Source of the DNA: SAR92 clade bacterium H455
GTDB lineage: Bacteria; Pseudomonadota; Gammaproteobacteria; Pseudomonadales; Porticoccaceae
NCBI GenBank assembly: GCA_024802545.1
Contig: CP103416.1
Location: forward strand, 1,612,001-1,676,000
Direction: 5' to 3'
DNA length: 64,000 nt
Shown: positions 1 to 9,183 of the stretch, piece after piece
Layout: every line of letters starts with the position of its first letter
Position numbering within the stretch: the first letter of the stretch is position 1
Program-made: the position numbers and the translations under genes
The notes under the pieces: generated by a model
What the model was told of the DNA's origin: nothing
Database searches by the model: none
What the model saw: only the letters and a program-made list of their open reading frames with translations

Positions 1-128
1 TCGATAAACAGCCTCTGGTGGAAGGGGTGCTGTTGGGTATCAAAGGTCAGTATCTGATTCTTGATACCGGGGTGATTAATATCCGCAAATTTACTGCCTA
101 CAACATTCAATTTTCTGCTGCTGCCTAA
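1..128 (+). CDS. DUF2797 family protein, C-terminal fragment
   Basis: Only the last 41 codons are inside the window, in the frame beginning at base 3 and ending at TAA 126-128. The visible tail contains GIKGQYLILDTGVINIRKF, which resembles the conserved C-terminus of DUF2797 proteins; the family is recalled, not searched. No biochemical role is established for the family. It lies 49 bases upstream of pepN on the same strand, a neighbour relationship common in gammaproteobacteria. The rest of the gene lies before the window. Confidence 0.7.
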   Translation, partial: DKQPLVEGVLLGIKGQYLILDTGVINIRKFTAYNIQFSAAA

Positions 129-177
129 GGGCCCAGTAAAAGAGTAACAAGAGAGCAATACTACAAGGACCGTCACC

Positions 178-2811
178 ATGAAAGATGCACTGCCACAGAC
201 TATTTATCTCAAAGACTACAAAGTCTCGCCCTTTGAAATCGAGAAAACCGAACTGGTTTTTGATCTTGGCGAGCACCACACCAGGGTTACCACAACACTT
301 TCTCTACTGCGCAATACACTCAGCGATGAGCAAAACGCGGATCTGGTTTTGCATGGCAGTAAAGGGCTGGATCTGCAGTCTGTGTCAGTGGATGGTCAGC
401 CTCTAGAGGAGGATACTTATAATTGTGATAGTGAGTCTTTAACCATCCCCGGTCTGGCTGACCGAGCAGTGGTTACCACCGAAGTGCTGATCAAGCCCCA
501 AGACAATACCACCATGATGGGCCTCTACCGTTCGCGCACCATGTATTGCACCCAGTGTGAAGCCGAAGGCTTTCGCGATATTACCTACTATCTAGATCGC
601 CCGGATGTAATGTCTGAATTCACCACCAAGGTGATTGCCGATAAAGCCCAGTACCCGGTGTTGCTCTCCAATGGTAACGCCATTGAGCGCGGTCAACTGG
701 ATGGCGGCCGTCACTTTGTCACCTGGCACGACCCGTTTAAAAAGCCCGCTTACCTGTTTGCCCTAGTGGCCGGTACCCTGAGCTGTGTTGAAGACAGCTT
801 TACCACTATGTCTGGTCGCCAGGTAGCACTGCAGATCTTTGTTGAAGAAAAAGATCTGGATAAATGTGATCACGGCATGCTCTCCCTAAAGCATTCAATG
901 CGTTGGGACGAAGAAGCCTATGGCCGGGAATACGATCTGGATATCTTTATGATCGTCGCCGTGGATGACTTTAATATGGGCGCCATGGAAAACAAAGGCC
1001 TGAATATATTTAATACTTCTGCCGTATTGGCCAATCCCAAGACCACCACCGACGCATCCTTTCAGCGCGTCGAAGCCATTGTTGCCCATGAGTACTTCCA
1101 TAACTGGTCTGGCAATCGCGTGACCTGCCGCGACTGGTTTCAGTTGAGTCTTAAAGAAGGCTTTACCGTCTACCGCGATTCACAGTTTTCCGCGGATATG
1201 AACTCGGCAACGGTTAAGCGCATAGAAGATGTCAGCTATCTGCGCACCCACCAGTTTGCCGAAGATGGCGGTCCCATGTCCCATCCGGTGCAGCCAGATG
1301 CCTATATGGAGATCAATAATTTTTACACCCTGACGGTCTACGAGAAGGGTGCCGAAATCGTCGGCATGATTCGCACTCTGCTGGGTCCCGACACCTTCCG
1401 CAAAGGCAGTGACCTCTATTTCGATCGTCACGATGGTCAAGCAGTGACTATCGAAGAATTTGTTAAAGCCATGGAAGACACCAGTGGTCGCGACCTTACT
1501 CAATTCCGTCGCTGGTACAAGCAGTCTGGCACGCCCCAGTTAGCAGTCAGTTCAAGATATGATGCCGCCGATCGCACAGTGACACTGGACTTTGCCCAAA
1601 GTTGCCCAGCAACCCCGGGACAGCCCCAGAAGCAGCCCTTTGTGATACCGGTGAAGCTTGGTCTGGTTGGTGAGTCAGGGGATCTACCACTAAACAGCAA
1701 TGGCGACACAGACATTGTTTATGAAGTCAGTCAAACCCATCAGCAACTGGTTATCGAGAATATTGACGAAGCCCCAGTACCCTCGTTATTGCGTGAATTC
1801 TCCGCCCCAGTAAAACTCGATTACGCCTACAGCAAAGACCAGTTGATTCACTTAATGGCTAACGACAGCGACGGCTTTAACCGCTGGGATGCAGGTCAAA
1901 AGCTCGGCTTTGAATTGTTGGAAAAGCTCACTGCCGACAGCCATCAGCAGCGCCCACTGCAAATGGACAGTCAGCTGATTGAAGCCTATAAGTCGCTGTT
2001 AACCGATGCCAGCTTAGATCCTGCCATGGTTGCCCTAATGTTGCAGCTCCCCAGCGAAGCCCAGCTCCATGAGGAGGCAACCCTGATCCATGCCGAGGCA
2101 ATCCACAGCGCTCGCCTGTTTGTTCGGCAAGCCTTAGCCGATGCTCTCAGGGAACAGTTCCTCGCCGTCTATCAACGCCACAACATTGAGCAAGATTATG
2201 CGCCGGATGCTTCTCAGATCGGCCGCCGCTCTCTGAAAAATACTGCTCTGGGTTACCTAATGTTGGTTGACCAGATGGGTGTTGAGTTGGCCTCGAAGCA
2301 GTTTGCTGGTGCCGACAATATGACTGACAAAGCCGCCGCACTCTCTTGCCTAGTCAACTGCCCAGCCGCAGCACAACAGGCTAAGACCGCACTGCAGCAG
2401 TTTGAACAGCAGTATCGTGACGAAGCGCTAGTAATGAACCTATGGCTGCAAATACAAGCCAGCAACAGCCAGTCCGGTGCTCTGGAGCGGGTCGAGGCAC
2501 TGGAGAATCATCCAGCCTTTTCCCTGAGCAACCCGAATAAAATCCGCAGCCTTATCGGCGGCTTCTGCAACGGCAATTTGGTTAACTTCAATAATCCCGA
2601 TGGTTCTGGCTATGAATTCCTCAAGCAGCGTATTCTGACATTGCACAGCCGCAATCCTCAGGTTGCTGCAAGGTTGATGACCCCACTGACCCGCTGGAAG
2701 AAATTCCCCGAGCCCAATAGCTCACAAATGCGCGAAGCGCTGCAAGTAATTGCCGATGAGCAGGGATTGGTCAAGGATATCTACGAAATAGCCATTAAAT
2801 CACTGCAATAA
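178..2811 (+). CDS. pepN: Aminopeptidase N (alanyl aminopeptidase, M1 zinc metallopeptidase)
   Basis: A cytosolic broad-specificity aminopeptidase that removes N-terminal residues from peptides in the late steps of protein turnover. The 877-residue length fits bacterial PepN (E. coli about 870). The exopeptidase motif GAMEN is at residues 268-272. The zinc motif HEYFH is at 304-308 with catalytic Glu305, and the third zinc ligand is Glu327 in LKEGFT, exactly 18 residues after the second His. The C-terminal half is the helical domain typical of the PepN branch. The ATG at 178 is preceded by AAGGA (165-169). The gene probably has its own transcript or follows the DUF2797 gene. The nearest strong terminator is about 190 bases downstream. 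Confidence 0.97.
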   Translation: MKDALPQTIYLKDYKVSPFEIEKTELVFDLGEHHTRVTTTLSLLRNTLSDEQNADLVLHGSKGLDLQSVSVDGQPLEEDTYNCDSESLTIPGLADRAVVTTEVLIKPQDNTTMMGLYRSRTMYCTQCEAEGFRDITYYLDRPDVMSEFTTKVIADKAQYPVLLSNGNAIERGQLDGGRHFVTWHDPFKKPAYLFALVAGTLSCVEDSFTTMSGRQVALQIFVEEKDLDKCDHGMLSLKHSMRWDEEAYGREYDLDIFMIVAVDDFNMGAMENKGLNIFNTSAVLANPKTTTDASFQRVEAIVAHEYFHNWSGNRVTCRDWFQLSLKEGFTVYRDSQFSADMNSATVKRIEDVSYLRTHQFAEDGGPMSHPVQPDAYMEINNFYTLTVYEKGAEIVGMIRTLLGPDTFRKGSDLYFDRHDGQAVTIEEFVKAMEDTSGRDLTQFRRWYKQSGTPQLAVSSRYDAADRTVTLDFAQSCPATPGQPQKQPFVIPVKLGLVGESGDLPLNSNGDTDIVYEVSQTHQQLVIENIDEAPVPSLLREFSAPVKLDYAYSKDQLIHLMANDSDGFNRWDAGQKLGFELLEKLTADSHQQRPLQMDSQLIEAYKSLLTDASLDPAMVALMLQLPSEAQLHEEATLIHAEAIHSARLFVRQALADALREQFLAVYQRHNIEQDYAPDASQIGRRSLKNTALGYLMLVDQMGVELASKQFAGADNMTDKAAALSCLVNCPAAAQQAKTALQQFEQQYRDEALVMNLWLQIQASNSQSGALERVEALENHPAFSLSNPNKIRSLIGGFCNGNLVNFNNPDGSGYEFLKQRILTLHSRNPQVAARLMTPLTRWKKFPEPNSSQMREALQVIADEQGLVKDIYEIAIKSLQ

Positions 2812-3172
2812 TTGTCGTGGCTGGACAAGCCGAAATTGTTGGCTATGCTTTAGATGTCGGGTTTGTTTTGTCCTTTTTATAAACCCGGCATTCACGGCCA
2901 CGGCTAGCGTTTTAGCTTGGTTATAACCGACTAAGTTGGTCTGGTTAGCAGGGAATGCCTAATCCTCATTCTAGGTCGCTGAAGACAGATGTAACTCCAT
3001 TTAAGAGGGCCGCTACGGCCCTCTTTTTTTCGCCCTCTTTAAAGGGAAAGGGCTTCTGGGTTGGCTAAAGTCACGGACTCCTTTAGATTGCCTCTGCTGA
3101 GGGTATTAAACTTGCCGTTTTTTCTAATTTTCTTATTATAAATTGTTTGGCGTTTTGCGCAGCGCGCATATT
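2812..3172. other. 361-base gap between convergent pepN and the LysR gene
   Basis: No convincing protein-coding frame is seen. The stretch contains an 11-bp hairpin (2854-2864 pairing with 2881-2891, one G-U) just after pepN, then about 110 bases of unassigned sequence ending in a strong Rho-independent terminator at 3004-3030. The distance between pepN and that terminator leaves room for a small RNA, but I see no good promoter and do not recognise a known family. It could simply be a long pepN 3' UTR. Confidence 0.5.
3004..3030 (+). terminator. Rho-independent terminator
   Basis: A GC-rich inverted repeat AGAGGGCCG / CGGCCCTCT with a 3-base CTA loop is followed directly by a run of T. The T tract is on the plus-strand side, so it ends transcription coming from pepN or from an unrecognised RNA in the gap. 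Confidence 0.9.
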
Positions 3173-4039
3173 TTATTGCAGGTGATCCATCAACCCCAAA
3201 AACGCCACCGCCGCATTGGACAGGCTGCGTTTTGTATGGTGTATATACCCCAATTCCCGCTCGATCGTAATACTCTCAAACGGCATCACATGTAAGTCTC
3301 TAACCAATGTTTCCGGCAACACACTCCAGCCCAGCCCAATCTCAACCATGGTGCTAATGGTCTCTAAATAGTTAGTCGACATAGGTGCCTTTAGCGGTAT
3401 GCTTTCCCGCTGAAATAAATTCTGAATAATCCGCCCGGTATAAGTATTAAGCCCCGGCAAAATTATCGGATACTCAGCGAGATCTTTAAGATGCGGTTTT
3501 TTTAGCTCAGCCAACTGATGATCCTGGGCGCAGATAAACCGCAGCGGGTCATTCCATATCTTTTTGCTGTGAATATTGTGATGACTCTCTAGGGCTAGGG
3601 TAATCACTGCTACTTCGGTCTGACCATGGAGTACCTGTTCATAGGCTTTCTCGGAATCCATAAACTCAATGTCCAAAGTAACATTGGGATAGTGCTGGGC
3701 AAACTTTTTCAGAATCGGTGGCAGGCGGTGCAGGCCTAGGTGGTGGCTTATGGCCAGTCGCAATGTGCCGCTGGCTTCGCCTGACAAATCATTGATCGCT
3801 TGCAGGGCATTTTCATATTCTTGCAGTATGCGTCTGGCTCTTGGCAGCAGTTCGTTGCCTGCTTCGGTGAGGGATACCTGTCGGGCGATACGATCAAATA
3901 GGCGCTTGCCTATCTGCTGTTCAAGCAAGGCGATGCGCTTGCTGATGGCGGATTGGGTTAGGTAGAGGCGGTCGGCGGCATCTGAAAATGAACCTAGCTC
4001 TGCCACGGTGATAAAGGCTTTTAAATTTTGATTGTCCAT
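3173..4039 (-). CDS. LysR-type transcriptional regulator, likely controlling leuCDB
   Basis: A 288-residue LysR-family regulator. It has an N-terminal winged helix-turn-helix (about residues 1-60, with LGSFSDAADRLYLTQSAISK) and a C-terminal periplasmic-binding-protein-like effector domain from about residue 90. Length is normal for the family. It is divergently transcribed from leuC with a 126-base shared intergenic region that holds a 21-bp palindrome, the arrangement expected when a LysR protein controls its neighbour and itself. Regulation of the leucine genes is therefore inferred from position. The effector is unknown; pathway intermediates such as isopropylmalate would be natural candidates. 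Its 3' end faces pepN. Confidence 0.9.
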   Translation of the reverse strand: MDNQNLKAFITVAELGSFSDAADRLYLTQSAISKRIALLEQQIGKRLFDRIARQVSLTEAGNELLPRARRILQEYENALQAINDLSGEASGTLRLAISHHLGLHRLPPILKKFAQHYPNVTLDIEFMDSEKAYEQVLHGQTEVAVITLALESHHNIHSKKIWNDPLRFICAQDHQLAELKKPHLKDLAEYPIILPGLNTYTGRIIQNLFQRESIPLKAPMSTNYLETISTMVEIGLGWSVLPETLVRDLHVMPFESITIERELGYIHHTKRSLSNAAVAFLGLMDHLQ

Positions 4040-4060
4040 GACTTTGCGCTGCCTTTACTA

Positions 4061-4081
4061 TCCATTCCTAAACCGAATGGA
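4061..4081. promoter_or_regulatory. 21-bp inverted repeat, probable LysR operator
   Basis: TCCATTC, 7 bases, then GAATGGA: a perfect inverted repeat centred about 95 bases upstream of the leuC start and about 32 bases upstream of the LysR start. LysR regulators typically bind interrupted dyads of the T-N11-A type in such divergent regions. The regulator-site pairing is inferred. Confidence 0.65.
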
Positions 4082-4100
4082 ACTTATGCTAAATATGAAT

Positions 4101-4128
4101 TTATTTCATCATAGGGCAGGTCTACAAT
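4101..4128 (+). promoter_or_regulatory. Possible leuCDB promoter
   Basis: A TACAAT -10 hexamer (4123-4128) with a poor -35-like TTATTT (4101-4106) at 16-base spacing, about 40 bases upstream of leuC and downstream of the palindrome. A weak -35 would fit activation by the divergent LysR protein. No transcript data are available. Confidence 0.4.
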
Positions 4129-4165
4129 GGCTGCAACTTGAAATACACACGTCTGGGAGACTGTG

Positions 4166-5611
4166 ATGACTGGAAGAACACTTTACGACAAGCTTTGGGA
4201 TAGCCACCTTGTTAAGCAAAACAGCGATGGCTCATCGTTAATTTACATAGATCGCCATGTGATTCATGAGGTGACTTCACCTCAGGCTTTTGAGGGGCTG
4301 CGTTTAGCCAACCGCAAGCCGTGGCGTTTGGATACTAATATTGCTACCCCTGATCACAATATCTCGACTGACAAGACCGAGCGTGATGCTGGTGTTGCTG
4401 GTATGACTGATGAGGTGTCTCGCATTCAGGTGCAGACGCTGGATGATAACTGTGATCTTTACGGTATTAAGGAATTTAAGATCAATGAGATGGGACAGGG
4501 TATTGTCCATGTGATGGGCCCTGAACTGGGCGCTACTATGCCCGGTATGACCGTGGTCTGCGGTGATTCTCACACGGCCACCCATGGGGCACTGGCTTGT
4601 TTAGCCCATGGTATTGGCACCTCTGAAGTTGAGCATGTGTTGGCGACTCAGTGTTTGGTTGCCAAAAAAATGAAGAATATGCGTGTGACTGTGAATGGCA
4701 CGGTTGGCGTTGGCGTGACACCTAAAGATGTAGTGTTGGCGATTATTGGCAAGATTGGCACTGCGGGTGGCAATGAGCATGCCATTGAGTTTGCTGGTTC
4801 AGTGTTCCGGGATATGTCTATTGAAGGGCGTATGACGGTCTGTAATATGGCCATTGAAGCCGGTGCCCGTGTGGGTATGGTGGCGGTGGATCAGAAGACC
4901 ATTGATTACTGTGAGGGACGTCAGTTTGTGCCCAAGGGCGAGATGTTTGAGCAGGCGGTGGCCTATTGGAAAACGTTAATTACTGATGCGGATGCGCAGT
5001 TTGATACTGAGGTTGAGTTAGCGGCGGAAGATATAGCGCCACAGGTCACCTGGGGCACGTCTCCGGAGATGGTGGCGGCGGTTACGGCTTCTGTGCCTAC
5101 TTTAGATGAGCAGCCTAACGAAGAGAAACGTAAAGGTTTAGAGCGTGCTCTGGAATACATGGGTCTTGAAGGCGGGCAGGCGATTGAGTCAATTAAGGTT
5201 GATCGGGTGTTTATTGGTTCTTGCACCAATTCACGCATTGAAGATATGCGTGCGGCAGCAGCTGTGGCCAAGGGCCGTCAAGTAGCCAGTTCGGTTAAGC
5301 AGGTGTTAATTGTGCCCGGTTCGCAGATGGTGAAGGCGCAGGCAGAAGCTGAGGGTTTGCATAAGATCTTTACTGCGGCGGGTATGGATTGGCGTGAGCC
5401 GGGCTGCTCTATGTGTCTGGCGATGAATGCGGATAAATTGGGTGCAGGTGAGCACTGTGCCTCTACCTCGAACCGTAATTTTGAAGGTCGTCAGGGCAAT
5501 GGCGGCCGCACCCATTTGATGAGTCCGGCGATGGCGGCTGCGGCTGCGGTGGCGGGCCATATTGTCGATGTACGAAGCTTTTTATTACAAGAAGTAGGAG
5601 GAGCAGTGTGA
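4166..5611 (+). CDS. leuC: 3-isopropylmalate dehydratase large subunit
   Basis: With LeuD it isomerises 2-isopropylmalate to 3-isopropylmalate in leucine synthesis, using a [4Fe-4S] cluster. The three cluster cysteines are visible: Cys353 in GSCTNSR and Cys414 and Cys417 in CSMC. The 481-residue length suits the aconitase-like large subunit. A GTG lies directly before the ATG at 4166; I choose the ATG because GGGAG (4155-4159) sits at normal distance and [10 protein letters not shown] matches the family N-terminus. The stop shares one base with the leuD start, so translation of the two subunits is probably coupled. First gene of leuC-leuD-leuB. Confidence 0.97.
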   Translation: MTGRTLYDKLWDSHLVKQNSDGSSLIYIDRHVIHEVTSPQAFEGLRLANRKPWRLDTNIATPDHNISTDKTERDAGVAGMTDEVSRIQVQTLDDNCDLYGIKEFKINEMGQGIVHVMGPELGATMPGMTVVCGDSHTATHGALACLAHGIGTSEVEHVLATQCLVAKKMKNMRVTVNGTVGVGVTPKDVVLAIIGKIGTAGGNEHAIEFAGSVFRDMSIEGRMTVCNMAIEAGARVGMVAVDQKTIDYCEGRQFVPKGEMFEQAVAYWKTLITDADAQFDTEVELAAEDIAPQVTWGTSPEMVAAVTASVPTLDEQPNEEKRKGLERALEYMGLEGGQAIESIKVDRVFIGSCTNSRIEDMRAAAAVAKGRQVASSVKQVLIVPGSQMVKAQAEAEGLHKIFTAAGMDWREPGCSMCLAMNADKLGAGEHCASTSNRNFEGRQGNGGRTHLMSPAMAAAAAVAGHIVDVRSFLLQEVGGAV

Positions 5612-6258
5612 TGAAAGCATTTACTACACACCGTGGTTTGGTGGGTCCTATGGATCGCGCTAATGTAGACACGGATATGATTATTCCCAAGCAGTTTTTG
5701 AAGTCGATTAAGCGCAGTGGCTTTGGGCCGAACCTGTTTGATGAGTTGCGTTATCAGGATGAGGGACAGCCCGGGGCCGACTGCAGCAATCGTCCGCTTA
5801 AAGAAGATTTTCCGTTGAATTTTCCCCGCTATAAAGGTGCTTCTATATTATTGGCGCGGAAAAACTTTGGTTGTGGCTCGAGCCGTGAGCATGCGCCTTG
5901 GGCGTTAGAGGATTACGGTTTTAATGCGGTGATTGCGCCGAGTTATGCGGATATCTTTTATAACAACTGTTTTAAGAATGGTTTGTTGCCGGTAGTTTTG
6001 ACCGAAGAGCAGGTGGATATTCTGTTTAAAGAGATGGCGGCTGAGGAGGGTTATCAGCTGTCGATTGATTTGCCATCCCAGACTGTGACTACAGATTCTG
6101 GGCATCTGTTTCGCTTTGAGTTGGATGAGTTTCGTAAGGAGTGTCTGTTGAATGGTTTGGACGAGATTGGTCTGACTTTAAAAGAAGCAGATGCGATTAA
6201 ACAGTATGAGACTGAGCGCGCGGCTCAGCATCCTTGGGTATTTGGGGCGATTAAATAA
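5611..6258 (+). CDS. leuD: 3-isopropylmalate dehydratase small subunit
   Basis: Swivelling-domain partner of LeuC in the isopropylmalate isomerase. The 215 residues include the family motif [15 protein letters not shown], which helps form the substrate pocket. The ATG at 5611 overlaps the leuC TGA by one base and follows a near-perfect ribosome site AGGAGGAG (5596-5603) inside the end of leuC. A GTG codon just before it is in frame but badly spaced. The gene ends in TAATG, sharing one base with leuB. Confidence 0.96.
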   Translation: MKAFTTHRGLVGPMDRANVDTDMIIPKQFLKSIKRSGFGPNLFDELRYQDEGQPGADCSNRPLKEDFPLNFPRYKGASILLARKNFGCGSSREHAPWALEDYGFNAVIAPSYADIFYNNCFKNGLLPVVLTEEQVDILFKEMAAEEGYQLSIDLPSQTVTTDSGHLFRFELDEFRKECLLNGLDEIGLTLKEADAIKQYETERAAQHPWVFGAIK

Positions 6259-7340
6259 TGGCTAATAGTATGAAGAAAGTATTGGTGCTGCCTGGGGACA
6301 ATATTGGCCCAGAGATTATTGCTGAAGCCGTAAAAGTGCTTGCGACGGTTAATCAGAAGTTTGGCCTAGGTATTGAGTTGGATTATGCCCATTTGGGTGG
6401 TGCGGCTCTGGACGCTGTTGGTGAGCCTTGCCCGAAGGAAACGTTGCATAAGGCCCGTGCCGCTGATGCGATATTGCTCGGTGCTGTGGGTGGTCCGCAG
6501 TGGGATGATGTTGAACGTCATCTGCGCCCTGAGAAGGGCTTGTTAACTATTCGTTCTGAGTTAGAGCTGTTTGGTAATTTGCGCCCGGCGATTATGTATC
6601 CGCAGTTGGCTCATGCCTCTTCGTTGAAGCCGGAGTTTGTCTCGGGTTTGGATATTTTGATTGTCCGTGAGTTGGTGGGTGGTATCTACTTTGGTGAGCC
6701 CCGTGGTATTCGCGTTTTGGATAATGGTGAGCGCGAGGGTTACAACACGTACAAATACAATGAGTCTGAGATTCGTCGTATTGGCCGTATGGCATTTGAA
6801 GCGGCCATGGTGCGCGGTAAGCGTTTGTGTTCTGTGGATAAGTCGAATGTGTTGGAAGCGACTATTCTGTGGCGTGAGGTGATTACCTCTATGGCGGCGG
6901 ACTACCCTGAGGTAGAGCTGAGCCATATGTATGTTGATAATGCGGCGATGCAGTTGGTCAAGGAGCCGAAGCAGTTTGATGTGGTGGTGACCGGTAATAT
7001 GTTTGGCGATATTTTGTCGGATACGGCGGCTATGCTGACTGGGTCTATTGGTATGTTGCCTTCGGCTTCGCTGGATAAAGATGGCGGCGGTATGTATGAG
7101 CCCTGTCATGGTTCGGCGCCGGATATTGCAGGGCAGGGTGTGGCTAATCCGCTGGCGACGATTTTGTCTGTGGCGATGATGTTGCGTTATTCCTTGGATG
7201 CGGTTGCGGCGGCGGATGCAATTGAGAAGGCGGTGAGTGATGTGCTGGATCAGGGGTTGCGGACTGGTGATATTTATACGGATGGTATGACGCGGGTTGG
7301 GACTGTTGAGATGGGTGATGCGGTGGTGGCGGCGCTGTAG
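6258..7340 (+). CDS. leuB: 3-isopropylmalate dehydrogenase
   Basis: NAD-dependent oxidative decarboxylation of 3-isopropylmalate, the third committed step of leucine synthesis. The 360-residue protein starts [19 protein letters not shown], the nucleotide-substrate loop of the isocitrate/isopropylmalate dehydrogenase family. [10 protein letters not shown] and [10 protein letters not shown] near residues 245-275 are the conserved metal and substrate motifs. The start overlaps the leuD stop (TAATG). No terminator is visible; the gene is followed by a 591-base repeat cluster. Confidence 0.97.
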   Translation: MANSMKKVLVLPGDNIGPEIIAEAVKVLATVNQKFGLGIELDYAHLGGAALDAVGEPCPKETLHKARAADAILLGAVGGPQWDDVERHLRPEKGLLTIRSELELFGNLRPAIMYPQLAHASSLKPEFVSGLDILIVRELVGGIYFGEPRGIRVLDNGEREGYNTYKYNESEIRRIGRMAFEAAMVRGKRLCSVDKSNVLEATILWREVITSMAADYPEVELSHMYVDNAAMQLVKEPKQFDVVVTGNMFGDILSDTAAMLTGSIGMLPSASLDKDGGGMYEPCHGSAPDIAGQGVANPLATILSVAMMLRYSLDAVAAADAIEKAVSDVLDQGLRTGDIYTDGMTRVGTVEMGDAVVAAL

Positions 7341-7428
7341 TCTGGCGTTACGAGAGAATTGCTTAATATAGGCTGGCATCCCGACAGGGTGTAGCGACGA
7401 GAGATCTCTTTGTTGAGTGCGGACAAAC

Positions 7429-7623
7429 CCATACAGACCCTTTGCGATCGGGGTCGCTCCCGGTGTCCCGCCTCACGCGACACTCGCACATCCATGTGCA
7501 TCGCCCATGGGTTAGTTATTTTCAGCGTTCGTACAACTCGCTGACGCTCAGACAAGTACTCTCTTGACCTGAAAATCACGAACCCATAAGCGGGCCCTGA
7601 TTGATCGCAAAGGGTCTGTATGG
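7429..7623. repeat. Long palindromic repeat A, copy 1
   Basis: The outer arms CCATACAGACCCTTTGCGATC (7429-7449) and their exact 21-base reverse complement (7603-7623) enclose a second pair of arms. The inner pair (7507-7525 and 7569-7587, 15 of 19 paired) is ATGGGTT and ATTTTCAG against CTGAAAAT and AACCCAT. The loop carries AGCGT ... ACGCT. About 110 bases of the right-hand core recur at 20364-20521 and 52885-53040. This copy has about 55 extra bases between its left outer and inner arms. Confidence 0.9.
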
Positions 7624-7670
7624 CTTTTCTGGGAGATCGAGGGTGCTGATGGTAGATCTCTCACATGCGT

Positions 7671-7817
7671 TCGAGATGACAGTGTGGGGTCGTTCGAGAT
7701 GACCGTGTGGAGTGTTTCGAGATAACAGTGTGGGGTCGTTCGAGATGACCGTGTGGAGTGTTTCGAGATAACAGTGTGGAGTGTTTCGAGATAACAGTGT
7801 GAGGTGTTTGGCACTGA
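7671..7817. repeat. Satellite of about 23-bp units, GTGTGG type
   Basis: About six imperfect head-to-tail units with the core TTCGAGATGAC or TTCGAGATAAC separated by AGTGTGGGGTCG or CGTGTGGAGTG variants. The first unit is the right end of the short element B. Similar satellites with different linkers follow B elements at 20659-20732 and about 27437-27500. Confidence 0.85.
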
Positions 7818-7834
7818 CAGAGTACTTCAACGAT

Positions 7835-7869
7835 GTCATCCCGACAGAGCGCAGCGACGAGGGATCTCA
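7835..7869. repeat. Short element B, left half
   Basis: GTCATCCCGACAGAGCGCAG continuing to GAGGGATCTCA. It is nearly identical to the left halves at 20759 and 20897. It lies 63 bases upstream of the asd start and so probably within the asd leader or promoter. Confidence 0.85.
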
Positions 7870-7931
7870 TAGCTTCGCAGTACCACGTAACAAAAGAATT
7901 TAACCAAGAATTTACAACAGGATCTAGAACA

Positions 7932-9044
7932 ATGAAAAAAACAGGATTTATCGGTTGGCGTGGCATGGTTGGATCTGTGCTGATGGAGAGAATGCGTGAA
8001 GAGAATGACTTCGCCCATATTGAGCCAATTTTCTTCACTACGTCTCAGGCAGGCCAAGCTGGCCCCGACGTGGGTGTTGAAATACCTCTGCTGCAAAGTG
8101 CCTTTGATATCGATGCCCTGCAGCAGATGGATATTATTGTTACCTGTCAGGGAGGAGACTACACCAAAGAAGTCTACCCGCAGCTGCGAAAAGCGGGTTG
8201 GGATGGCTATTGGATTGATGCGGCCTCTGCGCTGCGTATGGATGACAGTTCAATCATTGTGCTCGACCCTGTCAATATGTCTGTGGTTAAGGAAGGTCTG
8301 GCCAATGGCGTTAAAGATTATATTGGCGGTAACTGCACTGTCAGCCTGATGCTCATGAGTCTCGGTGGCCTGTTTAATGCCAATCTGGTGGAGTGGGCGA
8401 GTTCCATGACTTATCAGGCGGCTTCTGGTGCTGGTGCGCAGAATATGCGTGAGCTGATCAATCAGATGGGGGCGATTAAGAGTTCTGTGTCTGATGCACT
8501 GGCTAACCCTGGTTCAGCTATTTTAGAAATCGACCGTCAGGTGACTGATACATTGCGATCCGAGAGTTTCCCAGTAGATAACTGGGGCTATCCATTGGCC
8601 GGTAGTCTATTGCCCTATATTGATTCCCAGCTTGAAAATGGCCAGAGTCGTGAAGAGTGGAAGAATCAGGCCGAGACCAACAAGATTTTGAACCGCGAAG
8701 GCAATCCGATTGCCTTGGATGGTCTCTGTGTTCGTATTGGGTCTATGCGCTGCCACAGTCAGGCTCTGACGATTAAGCTTACTCAGGATGTGCCAATGGA
8801 TGAAATCGAGGCCATGTTAGCTGAAGGTAACCAGTGGGCTAAGGTTATTGCCAACGATAAAGAGTCTTCGGTGAAGCATTTGACGCCAGCTGCAGTCACC
8901 GGTGGTTTAGATGTTCCGGTAGGGCGTTTGCGTAAAATGAATATGGGTGAGCAGTATCTTTCAGCCTTCACTGTGGGTGATCAGCTGCTTTGGGGAGCGG
9001 CTGAGCCGTTGCGCCGGATGTTGAGAATTCTGATTGAGGATTGA
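7932..9044 (+). CDS. asd: Aspartate-semialdehyde dehydrogenase
   Basis: NADP-dependent conversion of aspartyl phosphate to aspartate semialdehyde, the branch point for lysine/diaminopimelate, threonine and methionine. The 370 residues start [20 protein letters not shown] (dinucleotide loop). The catalytic cysteine in GGNCTVSL is Cys135, the same number as in the E. coli enzyme, which supports the ATG at 7932 over an in-frame upstream extension of 33 codons that runs into the repeat element. CAGGA lies upstream of this ATG. Confidence 0.97.
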   Translation: MKKTGFIGWRGMVGSVLMERMREENDFAHIEPIFFTTSQAGQAGPDVGVEIPLLQSAFDIDALQQMDIIVTCQGGDYTKEVYPQLRKAGWDGYWIDAASALRMDDSSIIVLDPVNMSVVKEGLANGVKDYIGGNCTVSLMLMSLGGLFNANLVEWASSMTYQAASGAGAQNMRELINQMGAIKSSVSDALANPGSAILEIDRQVTDTLRSESFPVDNWGYPLAGSLLPYIDSQLENGQSREEWKNQAETNKILNREGNPIALDGLCVRIGSMRCHSQALTIKLTQDVPMDEIEAMLAEGNQWAKVIANDKESSVKHLTPAAVTGGLDVPVGRLRKMNMGEQYLSAFTVGDQLLWGAAEPLRRMLRILIED

Positions 9045-9183
9045 GCAAAGTGTAAACTGCGAGATGAAATAGCCAATAATGTGCTAAGACTTGAGGATGG
9101 TTATCATCCTGAGATATTGCAGGTTAGCCGCGAAACAATTACTGTAAGGGGCTGTTTTAAGAGGCCTTTAATAGGATATTTTT

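Larger units (their letters stand above)
7341..7931. other. 591-base non-coding repeat cluster between leuB and asd
   Basis: No believable gene. In order the stretch holds: a left half of the short element B (7377-7409), the long palindrome A1 (7429-7623), a right half of B (7653-7680), a run of about 23-bp satellite units (7671-7817) and another left half of B (7835-7869). It ends with the 60-base asd leader. In related chromosomes leuB and asd are close together, so the cluster is probably an insertion. Several open frames here translate the repeats and are discounted. Confidence 0.85.

Noticed and set aside
6561-7379. 272-residue frame antisense to leuB
   Set aside because: Rich in H, R, N and Q, a typical shadow of a codon-biased gene; leuB is certain.
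7671-7817. Short-unit array resembling a CRISPR
   Set aside because: Units are only about 23 bp, the linkers are themselves repeated rather than unique, and there are no cas genes.
7548-8038. Several minus-strand frames with repeating VISKHSTRSSRTTPHCHLE peptides
   Set aside because: These are translations of the satellite and of element B; every frame of the repeat is open by chance.
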